Assembly: GCA_033182465.1 (NCBI GenBank)
Contig: CP137326.1
Coordinates: 1,364,001-1,428,000, forward strand
Reading direction: 5' to 3'
Length of the DNA stretch: 64,000 nt
Source: Sanghuangporus weigelae
Taxonomy: Eukaryota; Basidiomycota; Agaricomycetes; Hymenochaetales; Hymenochaetaceae
Shown: one piece after another, positions 11,429 through 24,072 of the stretch
Layout: the number at the start of each line of letters is the position of its first letter
Numbering within the stretch: the stretch's first letter is position 1
The notes under the pieces: generated by a model
The model's database searches: none
What the model saw: only the letters and a program-made list of their open reading frames with translations
Told to the model about the DNA's origin: nothing
Made by a program: the position numbers and the translations under genes

Positions 11429-13900
11429 CATTGACTTCAAAATTGGTGTTCTATACATCCGTCGGTCTTCTCGTCTCTCCTCTGTCACGAAACACGTTGT
11501 TCCGGTAAAACTTGTTCTCACAACTCACGTTCATACGATACGACTCTCCTGCACATCGACCTTCAGCTTCTCGATGTTCCCCTTCTACTCCCTCCCCCCC
11601 GCATCTTGTCAGCATCTCACCTTACAAAAGGCCACACACCCTCTAGCGCATGTATGTAGCTTCAAACTCGTTTGCGCATCTCACCTGTCATGTTGGCTCA
11701 CTGTTCAACAAATGTCGGGGTCTGTCATTCTCACCCATTATCTCCTTTTAACTTCACCTGCAATAGATGTCTTGAAAACCGGAGGTTTGGATTTGGCACG
11801 ATTCACTCTTATCTTGTCTTCGCTTCCTGATTCCTGTACTTGCTCATACTCATGTTGTGGCTTCTGTTCTCACTCCCATCTGTTTGTTTCACTCACTCCC
11901 TGTAGATCACTATCTTTGAATGTTCCGCGGAACGTTCCTCATCTTCTCATAGGACTGTCTCATCATCATAACTGATATTCAGAAAACATCGGAAAAGAGG
12001 GTGCGCCCCATCTGTATTAGTGTAGCACAAATATGACATGACAGCAGGAAATTCTGCGGATGCCTCCGTGATTGTGGTGTTGCGCCGAAAGAAACGCTAT
12101 CCCGGACCCGGTTCAGAACATGCATCCGTCCCGCTTGTGTATTCGGACCCATTGCGCAGATAGTTCGGCGCGCGCGCTTTTGAATATATTCGTTATCAAA
12201 GTTCAGCCTTCTTAATCGCTCGCGGGCCTTTCGCATCTTGTCGGTATCTACTGTGGATATGCTATAAAATTAAGTCGTGTGAGATGCTTGGTGGACAGGA
12301 GTGATGCGATGTACGCACGCAGCATGCATTGAAGACCACTCCCGGAGTCATGGCGCCTGGCTGTCTTCCTTCAGACGAGTTCGCAACCATTTCGCAGGAC
12401 TAATAATAGTTTGAGAAAGAGACAACGTAGCAACATGGTGGAGCAGAATCCAGAGTACCTTTTGCCTGGCCACTGACGACCTACAGGGTCCGCACGGAAA
12501 TCCCCCTAAAATTCCCCTGGAACGTCGACGTCATGCGGAGGCAGAAGACATACATCCGAGCGAAACACGGTTCCAGAGCAATTCCGCGAGCCAAATTATT
12601 GAAGCCATTCAAAGGAGAGAAACGTGCTTTCATCCAATCGCAGGTGTCTTCGTGATCCTGATGACGGGGAATTGCAGACCAGTATTCCCCGAGAGCTGGA
12701 AGGGCTAGTCGGACGGAATCGGGTTTCGCGTACAGAAATAAGAGAGAACGGTGAATCATTGAACTGGAGGGTCGAGAATGCGGTCTGAACTCAAATGAAT
12801 ATCAATCATAGAAACGGAAGCCGCGTCGTCGTCGTTCTCGACTATCGGCAGAGAAGAATGACGCACGCCCAGAAGTACAAGGTACACGCCATACTAAGAA
12901 GAGTGCGCAAAATTCCGCGACCGTTCGCACGCAGGAGGCAATGATCAGCATAAACTGCTCATTGCTGGCGAACGAAGCCACTAATTGGCATGATGCGCGC
13001 TGAGAACAAACCGGTTAGAACAAATCTCATAGAAAAGCTTCCGTGAGTACATACCTTGTGTGCGGCGCCGACCTGCGACCGGAGATGCGTCGTGCCTAGA
13101 CTGGGCCGCCTGACGGTCGGAATCGAAGCAAAGTACAGCGAGTTCTTGACGCTGATGGCGTGAGACGAGGTAGTATCGTCTAGCGTTGTTTAGTTACCTC
13201 GAGAACAGATGCATCAAATATGAGATGAAAATGGCTAAGGCCTTCGCAATCTTCCTCTTTCGAGCACTTTATCGGGACGCTAGATTGACAGGTTCTACGA
13301 ATAAGCTGCTCTGGTCGATACACTCTATGTGCCGTGATGAGAAAGCTGATGAAGGTGACTGATCATCTATAGTTCGAGGTCTGGCCTGACGAATGAAACA
13401 GATCATGAACGAAAGACCGACTTGTTCATCTATTCTTGATTGAAGTGGGGGCTGTTTCCTTTCAGTCTATTTCAGCCTTTCTGCTTCGTAACAATGCATA
13501 GATTCTGTTCCTCCACCACGGCACGCTGAAAGCTAACTGGGTTGTGCCTCCGGCAAGACACGGCTCTCGCCGGGCATCTACTTTGCTTCTGTAAGAGCAA
13601 AGTAAGCAGAATTACATCGGTTGCCTGGGATCTCTCACCTCAAGTGGACTCTCCTTCTGCTTTGCGGCGCCAATGAGCAAAGTTCCTGAATCGAGTTGTC
13701 AGTACCTCGCAAACAACGTCCGCCCCTGTGGCCAGTTGAGAATTACTGCTTTGCTCTGCTGAGAGAGCATAGGATTGGTAAAACCGTTCTGCCTTCGAAA
13801 TAGGAGTCGCATATTTGAAGTTCCGACTTCCCCAGAGAGTAATTCCATCAGAGTCGTGCTACCACGGAGTCGCAGGATATAGCAATACTCGCCTGTCGTT
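11429..13900. other. Weakly coding region
   Basis: The first 500 bases are pyrimidine-rich and probably the 3' region of the AMPK beta gene. From about 11980 to 13905 the minus strand has several modest open stretches: 11979-12236, 12481-12759, and 13699-13905 starting MPTTGEYCYI. One short hydrophobic run near 12900-12960 reads FMLIIASCVRTVAEFCALF. These might be exons of one unknown membrane-associated gene, but I could not join them into one frame and recognised no family. Confidence 0.3.
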
Positions 13901-14225
13901 GGCATCCTCCTTGAAGTGCCACTAGGTAATCGTCACTCATTATTGTCTATATCAAGTTAAGCTCCACGGTTCGACAGACAGACCTCCCACATTCCTTGAA
14001 AACTCTGGCCATCCCTCAGCTGAACGACTCTTTTGAAGACGACCCGCCGGTCCTTACTAGCCACCAGGTGAGTAAATGTCGCCACTTCTCAAAACATTTT
14101 CCGCATCTCTCTGGATTCTGATCGTTCATTCGCACCAGAGAACAGCAACCCTACCATATGAACTAGGCGAGTGGTATAAAAATTGTGAATGAATTATGCG
14201 ACTTACGCAACGTTGACCTGAAAAG

Positions 14226-14992
14226 ATGACCGTACCCCTTTCCTTGTCGAGCGAGACGCCAAACTCTCGCAAGACATCAAGGAAATTACCGCACTTATCG
14301 ATGGAACACAACGTCTTATGCGGCGAATTGAGACTGATGGATCACGATTATTGGACTGGTTCCCAGGCGTACTTAGACATCTTCTGCACGTTCGTATCGT
14401 CGGATCAGTACCAGCGGCTCCAGAGGAATCGTATTTTGGGCCAGCAATAAGGGACACGACTCCACAACAGCGCGCAGTTCTGCGAGTGCTCGTGATGCTC
14501 GAGGTTCTTGATTGGGGAGAAAGCGTTCTTGAAGATGCTGAGTCTAGGGCTCCGAATCGCACCTTGTCCGAAAGCGTGCGTAAGAGGATTCTCCAAGGCG
14601 AATTGATCAGGATCCTCGTCTCTTCGGAGGACCTGAAAGAAGAACTAGAGCAAGAGTTAGAAGATTTACGAGATCGTCGCGAGCGCAGGAAGAGGAATTG
14701 TTTGTCATTAAGCCCGATAGAAACGCCAGGACTGCGTGTCGCGACCACGTATGCTCATCCGCTCCTTGACCGTGGTATTGCTGCCACTGGCGCACGTCAC
14801 TCAGCCAGGCCAGACCTATCATGGATGCAAACAACGCTCGCTCCTTCGGTCCTGACGCACTCCAGACAACGTGCTCATTCGTTTCCCCTTGCGCTCGGTT
14901 TGCTTGCTCGTAGTATTATTATGGGAACGATCACACCAAGCAGGTTGCGAATAAGAGCGAAAAGCTTGGGAGATGAGCTGTCCCTCGATTAG
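14226..14992 (+). CDS. Unknown coiled-coil protein, 5' end unresolved
   Basis: I do not recognise this gene. A long open frame runs to a stop at 14990-14992. Coding appears to begin at an acceptor near 14225 and to be preceded by another exon around 13980-14070 (text such as KTLAIPQLNDSFEDDPPVL); the join in phase needs a GTAAAT donor. Near its start it reads VERDAKLSQDIKEITALIDG, a heptad-like helix. The middle is strongly helical and charged (EDLKEELEQELEDLRDRRER), a likely coiled coil. The C-terminal 100 residues are Ser/Arg/His-rich without a clear domain. No membrane segment is present. No start codon could be chosen with confidence, so the true gene is probably longer at its 5' end. Confidence 0.5.
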
Positions 14993-15170
14993 AATTGGAT
15001 TCTTCGCTACTAGGTCGTCTTCTTGGGGTTGCTTGTGTCTTTGGGTATCAACTAACCTGTACGCTCCTTTGAATTTTCATATATGTGAGATTAGAATCCT
15101 GCAAAAATGGCTGCATCGAGAACTGAAGAGGTCTCATTAAAAGTCAGCGTCGAGAAAAATTACATCAAGT

Positions 15171-17302
15171 TCATTTTCGCCTTTGAGTCTTATTCCAATC
15201 TTCTAGCCATGTCGTGACAAAAGCAATCTCCTCCTTGTGAATATTAAGAATCTCAAATGGCTCGCCATCCATATTCCGCAAACCGTTTTCATCATAACGA
15301 TGTACGCCGTCTAACGTTTAGCGGGTCAGTAAGATCACATTCTTAACATACCCGGGAAGCGCACCAGGTATCAGCTTGAAAGGTCGGAAGAGCGTGTCCG
15401 GCCTGATAGGAGCATATTCACTATGCGGCGTAGCCGGTCGCCACGGGTCAACTATAGGAATGTACCTAAGATTCAAGAACTTTGAGTGAGACAGAAGACG
15501 TACCTTCTCCATCAATAATTGCTAGACGATCTGCAGCAATATAGAAGCCCCCCAAGACATTCACAGCAGTTATATTAGGTAGGAAAGGCACTGCGAAGTG
15601 CTCTCCAGGAGGATATGCCTAATAGACTTGAGCAGGGAGAAAGAGAGTTTCCGAGGATTCTATACTCACCTGTCGACAAATTCGTGAACTAGATTCTAGT
15701 GTTGTGAGTCGCGAAACGATTCTAGGAGCATCCTCTGCCGGAGGAGCAGTGATGAAATAACCCCATTCGGTACAGACCTGGAATGTCCAGGCCCGCCATG
15801 TCTCTGAGAGCGAGGTGTTTTGAAACTTTTTGGCATCATGAGACCCGAAGCACTATGATAATATTGGTAAATGCTTTGGACACTAAACTGGGCTGATGGG
15901 CGGAGATACATACGTCTTCAATTGTGCTTTCCTGAGGGCATTTCGAAACATAATTCTATGGCCCTGTCATCTCGCTTGACCCAGATCAGAAGTGGAAAAA
16001 AGTACCAACCTCTTTAATGTAATTTGCATAGTTTAGAACAGTGATAGGAAGTTCCAGTCCGCCAGGCAGGGCAATCGGCCGCTCATCAGTCCTTGCGCCG
16101 AAGGGATGAGCAAGTGCCGCACAGAATCTTTCAAATGCATCGCTGCCAAAGTCCGGATCCCAATTCTTTTCTTGCCAGGATCCGAGGGGACTCTAAATAA
16201 CTCTATATCAATTGCCAGATAACTTGCGTAAATCGCGAAACTCACTGATAGGACGCTGGCAAAATCATCATCATGCTCAAGACCAGCTAGTCCAAAGAGT
16301 GCTTTCAGCGGCTTGCGTAATCGAGGCACATTCAGAAGGATGTTATCAACAGCCGCAATAGACGTCTCGAGACGTCTTGAACAGCCCGGATCAGCAGCAT
16401 GACGAATAACTTCCATGTATTCCCACAGTTCTAAGGCTGCATGAGTTACTCCGCTAGAAGCAATTGCTCCAAACACAAGGTCCGGATATAGAACTCTGCA
16501 GGTGACGAATCATGAATTTACGTCAGATGATTTCAGAATTGTACCTAGTAGCTCACCTCATGTGCGCTGACCTGGCTGAAGGTCCGTTTCGTGAGCAAAA
16601 CAAAATCTACAAAGCAAACTATTGAAATATCTACCACCAGCATATGACCCTCCATAATAGATCCATGGCGTATCCGGAGCAGTCAAGTCCTCGTCAACGC
16701 CATCAAATTTCACTCTTGTTATGAAGTTTGCGGAATCTGCAGCCGCCTGTGCATTGTTAAGCCATCTACACGTACTTAAGAAACACGCAAGACTTGCAAG
16801 GCACACACACAGCTCACCTCAAGGAGTCGGTTGAAAAGTTCGCCACAGGAATGGATTCACCATAATACCGATGTTCAAGGACAACGCCCAAGCCATTTGT
16901 TGCCTTTGTGAGGATCTCAAGTATGCCAGTATCTAAGAATGGCAATCTGTCTACGCCACTGAGTTCGCCACCGTCAAGAATAATGACCGGCCCGCCCTTT
17001 TGATAGTGCCGTTTGCTGAACCAGTAACGTTGCTTGAAAGTGTGAGGATCATCGGAAAAATGGTCCAGGGGCTGCTCAAACCATTGCTCAGGGAACTCCG
17101 TGTAGATTACTTGCGTTTCGAAAGCAGCTTGTGAGTCGTCTTGAGCTGCGAATAACGTAGGCTCCTTGGTGCGTCGCTCGCGTGAGAGCCGCCACAAGTT
17201 GACCGAGTGAGCGCCGAGGAACGGAGACGAGCTTGAAATCGCGAGAGCTGCACAGATATCGAGAAATGCCAACGAGGCTGCTTGGATGCACTTGAGATGC
17301 AT
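15171..17302 (-). CDS. Secreted serine peptidase, family S28
   Basis: This is a prolyl-carboxypeptidase-like enzyme of MEROPS family S28, which cleaves after proline and is normally secreted or vacuolar. The ATG at 17302 gives MHLKCIQAASLAFLDICAAL, a signal peptide. The mature N-terminus has the family landmarks WFEQPLDHFSDD, FKQRYWFS, GGPVIILDGGE and LEHRYYGESIPV. The nucleophile is the Ser in YYGGSYAGG. Further exons give GAIASSGVTHAALELWEYM. The C-terminus has DPWRPATPHSEY and GVHRYDENGL, which carries the probable catalytic His, and closes with TTWLEDWNKTQRRK at the stop at 15171. Six or more short introns are needed. Its 5' end faces the syntaxin gene 474 bases away. The exon join around 15300-15345 is uncertain. 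Confidence 0.9.
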
Positions 17303-17776
17303 GGTAGTACGAGTCTACTCGTGGAAATGAAGAACTCAGGAAAGACCACAAGATACCGCGAAGGTACCGTGACAGTCGAGCACGCGTATGGACGCGTTTC
17401 AGCCGATCACGTGTGCAACATGTTCGCCAAGAAAGAAGCTTTCACATTGTAATCCAACAAAAACCTTTCACAGAACGTATTTATCTCAAAACAATTAGGT
17501 CTAATGATGCTCTATCTGCAAAGCGCTGCGCATGCTATTGGCTTCACAACTGCGATCACTGCGGATGTTGGATTCGGTGAATCAAGCAGGATCACCTTCC
17601 GAATCAATTAAAACTGCTGACACCGCGAAATGATCATAAGCCGGGCACGCAGCGGCGCATCGCCTCATTTGTGTGCTCTCCCGACCCAACCATAACACCT
17701 AGCCTAGCGCACTATCCTCCACGTCGCCTCATTCGCCTCTCCATCTGTGTCCTTGGATACCCTGTCCCCTGTAAAA

Positions 17777-19019
17777 ATGGCAAGGGACAGATTAGCTGGT
17801 CGAACGGTGAGACATTGCATAATTCTTAAATGCATTGAGCGCTAAACGAGTTCTTCGTATCCAGGATCTTCTCAGAGGGAACAAGTACGTCTTACAAGAC
17901 ATCTAGTTCTCCCTAGGATACCCGGATCATAACTTGGAACTTCAATAGTTCGAGTCCAGGTCCACATTATGAGCTGTCTCGACTTAATCGAGGATACCCG
18001 GACGGTGACCAAAGCGGAGTCTCGGACGATGTATTTTATACAGAAGTACGCGTTCTCGAGTTGTCTGACCCAAGAATAGGATACTGAGCGAGCAAAACAG
18101 ATCACCGACATCCAAACCGAGATAAACAAAATAAATGCGAACATTGATTCCATGTCTCGGCTTCACGCTAAGCAGATTGACGCTGTTGAATTGTCTGGAA
18201 GCAACAACACAAAACAACTGGAAGCTCTTACGGAAGAGACACGGACTTTGAGCTTTGCCTTGAATAAAAGGATACAGACGCTGAATAGTCAGCCTGTTGA
18301 TGCAAGGGTCGCTAGAATGCGTGGACCACATTTGGAACGAGTGAAGGAGAGATTCAAAAGCGCCATCGAAAGGTTCCAAGCGGAAGAGAAGGCGTATCGC
18401 GATAAAACGAGAGAGCGCATGGCAAGGCAATATACGATCGGTGCGTCTTGCTGCTCGTGATAAGCGCTCGGGGATTTACAATAAGTTTTTATTCAGTGAA
18501 ACCTGATGCGACACCTGAGGAGGTACGGGCCGTCGTTGAGAGTGGTCAGAACCAACAGATTTTCGCCAATGCAACAACAGGAATGAGATATGGGCAAGCA
18601 CAATCAGCTTATAATGCCGTGAGAGATCGCCACCAAGAACTCCAACGGATCGAGGCTTCGCTGGCCGAATTAGCCACATTGATGACAGATGTCAGCTTCA
18701 ATGATTACTACTTTTACTAGTTTCTGTACTTACCTTGTCTATGCAGATGAGCCTCTTAGTCGAGCAGCAAGGCGATGTCATCAATAATGTGGAAGATAAA
18801 GCTAGGGAAGCCCACACGGATATTGAAAGGGGGTACGTATTCCCTTCAACAAAGGCAAATATCGACTTTCTGTCTTACACTTCCATTGATAGACATGATT
18901 ATACGGTAAAGGCCAGAATAAAAGCAATAAGCTATCGTAAAGGACGGTGGATTTGCTTTGGTCTTTTTCTCATCATCATTGTTATCGTTGTGATTGTAGT
19001 CGTCACCCAAGTAACATAG
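17777..19019 (+). CDS. Plasma-membrane syntaxin (Sso1/2-like t-SNARE)
   Basis: This Qa-SNARE drives fusion of secretory vesicles with the plasma membrane. The ATG at 17777 (context aaaaATGg) begins MARDRLAGRT; small exons follow with in-phase joins (DLLRGN, then SSPGPHYELSRLNRGY). The N-terminal regulatory helices include DTERAKQITDIQTEINKI and HLERVKERFKSAIERFQ. The SNARE helix runs from the exon containing AVRDRHQELQRIEASLAEL into MSLLVEQQGDVINNVEDK, with the glutamine-rich zero-layer region. A basic stretch (YRKGRW) leads to a single C-terminal membrane anchor (ICFGLFLIIIVIVVIVVVT) and four last residues, a tail-anchored layout. About six introns interrupt it. The length, near 290 residues, fits the family. 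Confidence 0.93.
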
Positions 19020-19530
19020 CGTAGCGTACTCCGAGGCTAATGCCTCTTATATTGTGGCTCACCTGACGTTGAAGCTTGTCGCCTGCTCACGATATCTGTA
19101 CTTCTTGGTTATGTAATTGCTATTTTATGGGTGCTTTCATGTACTGCTATTTTTGAACAAAGGACGCTCGCTCCACGCAAGGGAATCAGGAAGACGAAAG
19201 TTTGGACTATGCGACATCTAAGTCTTTCATGTCACCCAGCCGCTCTGTGATTTCAATACTAGATACCATATGCCTGCGGGATTTTCTTCACTCGGTTTCT
19301 CGGTCTTTTCTTACAATATTACGTACTGTAAGCAGTGACAATATTATCAAAAAATTTGGAATGCATTTACAAAACGCCTCAGTAACGTTAAAAGTGCGCC
19401 ACAGATGGTCCGGGACGTATGAGGGTAGCTGCTCCTAGGGGCGGTGAAAGGGGGGGGGGGGGGGGAGGGAGGAATATCTAGGGATACACAATGAAAGCTA
19501 TACCGCGAATCCGGGATGTAAGCAACTTCG
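19020..19530. other. Convergent intergenic region with a G tract
   Basis: This lies between the 3' ends of the syntaxin gene (+) and the L1-domain gene (-), so it should hold both 3' untranslated regions. No coding signal. It contains a 16-G homopolymer at 19450-19465. Confidence 0.6.
19450..19465 (+). repeat. 16-base poly-G tract
   Basis: An uninterrupted run of sixteen G is followed by AGGGAGG. It is the longest G run I noticed in the window and could form a G-quadruplex. Confidence 0.9.
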
Positions 19531-20462
19531 TCAATTGACTCCACTTTCTTCTCCAAGCTCGTACGTCCATATTGGCAGGCTTACGCTCGAATTGGTTTTG
19601 ACATGGAGGCTCTTGATATTATCCCATCCACCCTCGATGCGCTTGACGATCTCTGGAAGGGCGGTCTCCAAGTTATCTAGGGTATGCTCTGGTGACTGTG
19701 AAATCTTCGCAATTTTTACCGAGCTGGGAACGGATAGTCAAGGCTAAGCTGTAAACAAGAAAACATTGAACTTACGTGCAGGTTCCCTGATTTTGGTGCA
19801 TGTATGTTGAGGATATCGCTCGCTCAAGCTCTTTCTTAAGGTCTTGTTTTGTGAGGGAAACTGGGAGTGGTTGTCTATGATCGACCGCATGAGCCTATGC
19901 GGGAAGAAAGAGAGTATGTTTACTCACTTTTTCGCCTTGAAGAAAGCTTTCCCTAATAACCCAGGTAATAACGGAACAACTCGTTCATCGGCTAGGAAGA
20001 GACCGTTTTCCCGCAGCAGCATCCTTCGAGCCTCAAAAGGCCTGAATTTCCCCTTCAACTTCGCAACTCCGACAACGCGGTTGATGAACTTGATGTTGTG
20101 CTGTGCGAGCAAGTCCTTATATTCCCTTTGAGGATCCTTCGTGATGAGGCATATTGGGTTCGTGCGCGGGTCAACTATGGGGTGGGCTAGTGGACTGGAG
20201 GTTAGTGTGAGTCAGCCCGGATTTTCTTCAATTCCATGGATGCGACACACATCTTGCACGGCTTCAGCTTTTTCTGTGGCGTCACCTTTTTCACCGAAAG
20301 CACAAGCCAGATGTTCTCCTCTTTCCCTGGTAGCAGCTCCGTATCTTCTTTCTGTTTCACGATTTTTGTTGTGTGTTTCACAAGAGCCACGACAGCCTTC
20401 TTGGCTTGGCTTTTCGATACGTGCGAGTCAACAAGCTCGAGTTTCTTGCCTTCTTTGCTCAT
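19531..20462 (-). CDS. Ribosomal L1-domain protein (RSL1D1/Utp30/Cic1 type)
   Basis: This belongs to the ribosomal L1 superfamily of nucleolar proteins that act in ribosome assembly. The ATG at 20462 starts MSKEGKKLELVDSHVSKSQA. Next come a Lys-rich helix (KKAVVALVKHTTKIVKQ) and NIWLVLSVKKVTPQKKLKP, the first strand of the L1 fold. The next exon has NPICLITKDPQREYKDLLA and FINRVVGVAKLKGKFRPFEA, then NGLFLADERVVPLLPGLLGK, a family hallmark. The last exons give SLTKQDLKKELERAI, then VKIAKISQSPEHTLDNL and the end YELGEESGVN (stop at 19531). There are three or four introns. It is too short to carry the long basic C-tail of human RSL1D1, and resembles yeast Utp30 in length. Its 5' end is 191 bases from a divergent gene. 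Confidence 0.9.
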
Positions 20463-20653
20463 AATGAGAACTTTCGGGTCGTAGGAGCGAGGCAGATGTA
20501 GAAGGTGCCGACGAGATTTTCTTCAAGATTCAGATTTTAGTCCATCCAAAATAGGCAGCGAGTGATCGACGATCAGGTCGGCAGGAAATTATCCGAAAAC
20601 CGGTTGCTTCCTTATCACTGTCACTAGCATCAGTATTGGTTTACTGTGCTGTG

Positions 20654-21904
20654 ATGACCGTGAGCAGTAGGACGACCAGGCTATGGATTCCTCATACCAT
20701 TGATACCTCCATCAGGATAGCTGGTGACTTGGAGCAAATTGAAATTGATGCCGCTCAGCCAACCGAGGGGCGTAAGATCGCACTCGTATGTATCATCTAT
20801 CTTGTATGTCGGTGGTACTAATTACGCGCTGAACCGTAGATTTTGCATGGCACTATGGGGTAATATTCTCCTGCCTTGTATACTTATATGTACTCATGTA
20901 TCATTCATCAGCCATAAGGATTATTTGTTTCAGAAGAAACTGGCCAATGTACTCCCACTTGATTCTTTCCGTTTCGATTTCAGGTATGATTGTTGTGTTT
21001 CGAGGATTAAGTCACCAAGCTCATATGCGGAAAGGGGCAGTAATGAAACTGGTGGTGTATGGAATATGGGTGCACTTGATGAAGACCTTGAGGACCTGCA
21101 CATAGTGGTGCAATACTTGCAGAAGACGTTCGGTTATGTTGTCGATCTCATCGTAGGTCATTCTCGGGGTAGCATCGTTGCCATGAGATGGTTATCCACG
21201 ACGGAAGAGGGAACACGCGTGCGCGGCTTTGTCAATGTTGCTGGACGATATCGTATGGAGGTATGTATTGCTCACTAACCTTTCCTGTTGAAGCACTCAT
21301 AATTTCTGGAAGCCAGCGCATACACGGTCTGTCCGAGCAACTCTGTGCAGTCAATGATAACTAAACATGGACCAAACAGACCGCGCCGACTTTTACAAGC
21401 CATATTTTGATGCTCAAGGATATTATGACTGGAAAGTCACGGTTGCGCGCAAGGAAGTGATAGGTCGGATATATCCTCAGGACCTGGAAAAGTTCGCCTC
21501 CTGGGACATCTCTCCCGTCCGAGACAATTTTCCCTCAAATACCCATGTAATCACTATCCATGGGTTGCGAGATAACACAGTTCCACCGTAAGTGTATTTC
21601 AGCAATGTCCTTACGCCTGTAGGATGCTGAGATTTACTGCAGATATGATGCGGTACTTTACGCACGGATTTTCGGGGGTCGAGTGAGCGGTACTCATAAT
21701 TTACACTTCATCGAAGAAGCGGATCATAATTTTACTGAGGTGAACGCAACATTATCAAATTCACATGGAAGTTCAGAGCTAACATTGATGAATTAGCACC
21801 GGGAAGAGGTCGTGGAAACAATTCTAAACTGGTGGTCTCTGGCGCGGAGAGGGGAGGTTCAAACAGGTATTTGGGGCACTGAGCGAATCAAAGGGAGGCT
21901 ATGA
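20654..21904 (+). CDS. Alpha/beta hydrolase (serine hydrolase)
   Basis: A small cytosolic alpha/beta-hydrolase-fold enzyme, probably an esterase or acylhydrolase; the substrate is unknown. The ATG at 20654 gives MTVSSRTTRLWIP. A tiny second exon encodes ILHGTMG, which joins HKDYLFQKKLANVLPLDSF, so the oxyanion-hole region HGTMGHKDY is assembled by splicing. The nucleophile elbow is GHSRGS (GxSxG) in DLIVGHSRGSIVAMRWL. The probable acid is the Asp in HGLRDNTVPP and the probable base the His in EEADHNFTE. The C-terminus reads EEVVETILNWWSLARRG and ends at 21904. Seven or so short exons are required. No signal peptide or membrane segment. It is divergent from the L1-domain gene (191 bases apart). 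Confidence 0.85.
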
Positions 21905-22088
21905 ACGAGTATAGCGCATAGAATGTTTGAGACTTATATTTAATAATTGATACTTGGTTCTTTCCTGAGCCTTTTCATACGGGAGAATAACCAAGAACAC
22001 ATTTTTTCTCACGCTGATCCGCGGCTGACGAGAAGACTCTGACTGACCGTGTCCATGTCCACTTTGCTCATTGTCTACAACAACCACG
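21905..22088. other. Short intergenic gap
   Basis: The 184 bases between the hydrolase stop and the Ytp1-family start leave room for only a compact promoter. No coding signal. Confidence 0.5.
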
Positions 22089-24072
22089 ATGGCGCCTGTG
22101 GCCCACCGTTGCCTGCTTCTCGTCACTGTGCTTGCGGCTGCATCGTCAGTAATAGCCCACGGCCATCATGAGGAGCTGACCGAGGAGGAGAAGAACGCGC
22201 CTGTCGATGCCATCCTCTGGATTCATATGGTCCTGCAGTGCACAGTCTGGGGTGTCCTATTTCCACTCGGGATGGTGCTAGGGATGACCCGCAGTCGTTG
22301 GCATGTGCCACTCCAGGTGCGTCGCATCTGTATGAGGGAAGAGGGACGATGCACTGACTGTGATTCTCAGAGCGCTGGATTCGCCCTCACGACTGCAGGC
22401 TACTTGTTAGGCCACTCACATAAGGGTCGCATGTTTCCTGCATCTGTGCATGGATCATATGCAAAGCTCCTCTATTTACCAGTAGCAGCGCAGCTTGCTC
22501 TTGGAATCTATCTGAAAATGCACATCCACGAGCGGACTATCCGACCATGGGCGGTTCGAGCGCATGGAATCCTAGGGAAATCATATCCGGTGCTTGGATG
22601 GACACAAATGTTGTTTGGTGCTATCACATTCCGTGGATATTGCAGAGGGGGTCACCTCGGCCAGTGCTTGGCTCATTATATAATGGTACGCATGTTTCGT
22701 TCTGCGTAGATGTATGCTCCCCACATAGCATCGAATAACAGGGGAGCGGTTTTATTGCATATGGAATAATCATGGTTATTCTCCTTATTGCTGGGGAAGC
22801 TTGGATAAGGAGAACAGGACGGAGTCCGGAATGGTGGGATTCCTGGGTGATCATGGTTTGGGTACGATGATCCCGTTTATTTCATTCCATTGATGATAAA
22901 CTAACTAGTCGTAGGGTATTGGTACGGAGACCTCTGTCTTTACCACGATATATAGCTGCTGATCTGCTGGACAGTGAACACATTTACCGAACATCGTGGC
23001 GCTCACTGGTCGGTGAAGGACATGCAACACACGTAAGTAATCTAGGCGATGTCCATAGAATCCACTTACCAGTATACACAGGATGCTCGGCGTTTTATGT
23101 ATGGTCTTACTCACAAACGTTTCAAGGCGCAACTTATAGTTCTTTTGCAGGGTGGGCCGGGGGAGCTCTTGGTATATGGCTATCCAGAAATAACCAAAGA
23201 AGTGTCGTACCTTCAGTAATGTGTGTTTTCCCACATACCCCGAGTTGGCCTTACTGGTTCTTACTGATGCCTGCTGTTCAGCGTTATTCTAACTGGATGG
23301 GCCATGTCCGAGCATGCGCAAGCTCTCCCCATTTCAACAAAAGTGCACAGTATCTTCGGATATACGCTATTTCTGGCAGGTATCACGCGGATCATCGAAG
23401 TCTGCTTCGTTGCCCCTAGCTTTGAGAAGGATATCCCAGCTTCAGATAGCGATAGACATAGCGATCGGACGCTTGGTCCTGCTTTGAACGAGAACCCGCG
23501 TCTAGCGGCTGCACATGCTTTCCGGCACTTCCCTCCCTTTGTGAGTCGGCTTTTCATCTGCTGGAACTCGGAGGCTAATCTCGCTGACTAAAACTCTGTC
23601 GTTTAGCTTCTGATCGCCGCAGGGTACGCAATCTTCTCACGAGCATTGCTGAATGAGATCACACACTAAGTCTTGAACGGTTCATTTAGCTTGCAGTTCA
23701 TGTCCGCTACAGATGAGGAACTCCGCTATGTCAGTGATAACGGAATGGACCATGTCACTTACGTCCTCATCATGCTCAGGCAAGCCTCACATCTCTGCGC
23801 CTGATTCTAGTGGTATTAAGCTTTAGAACCGTCTTCTTCAATCTAGTCTTGCATTCACGATTTACACGTTCGTCCTTGTGCTTATCAACATGTGGGGGAC
23901 GACGGGCCGTCACTCTCCATCGGCATCTTCAGTACAGGGACTTGCGCAGGGCGACGAGATCGAGCTTGACAAATGGTATCAGCGCGTACCGGCCGGCGAA
24001 GCGGACGCTGAACCCATCTCGCCACAATTTGTCATCGGGGAACACGAACATGAAGATGATAGAGAACAATGA
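22089..24072 (+). CDS. Ytp1/DUF2427-family multi-pass membrane protein
   Basis: A fungal integral membrane protein with the two-part DUF2427 plus Ytp1 layout; its biochemical role is not established. The ATG at 22089 starts [18 protein letters not shown], a signal peptide, followed by [13 protein letters not shown]. The DUF2427 part has [18 protein letters not shown] and, after an intron, [19 protein letters not shown]. The histidine-rich loops and helices resemble cytochrome b561-type folds. The Ytp1 part holds [37 protein letters not shown] and [13 protein letters not shown] last helix ([16 protein letters not shown]) precedes an acidic tail ending [10 protein letters not shown]. Eight or more introns. 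No break seen. The family call is secure, the function is not. Confidence 0.88.

Noticed and set aside
17984-18430. A 148-codon minus-strand frame
   Set aside because: It is antisense to the syntaxin exons and shows no start context or family.
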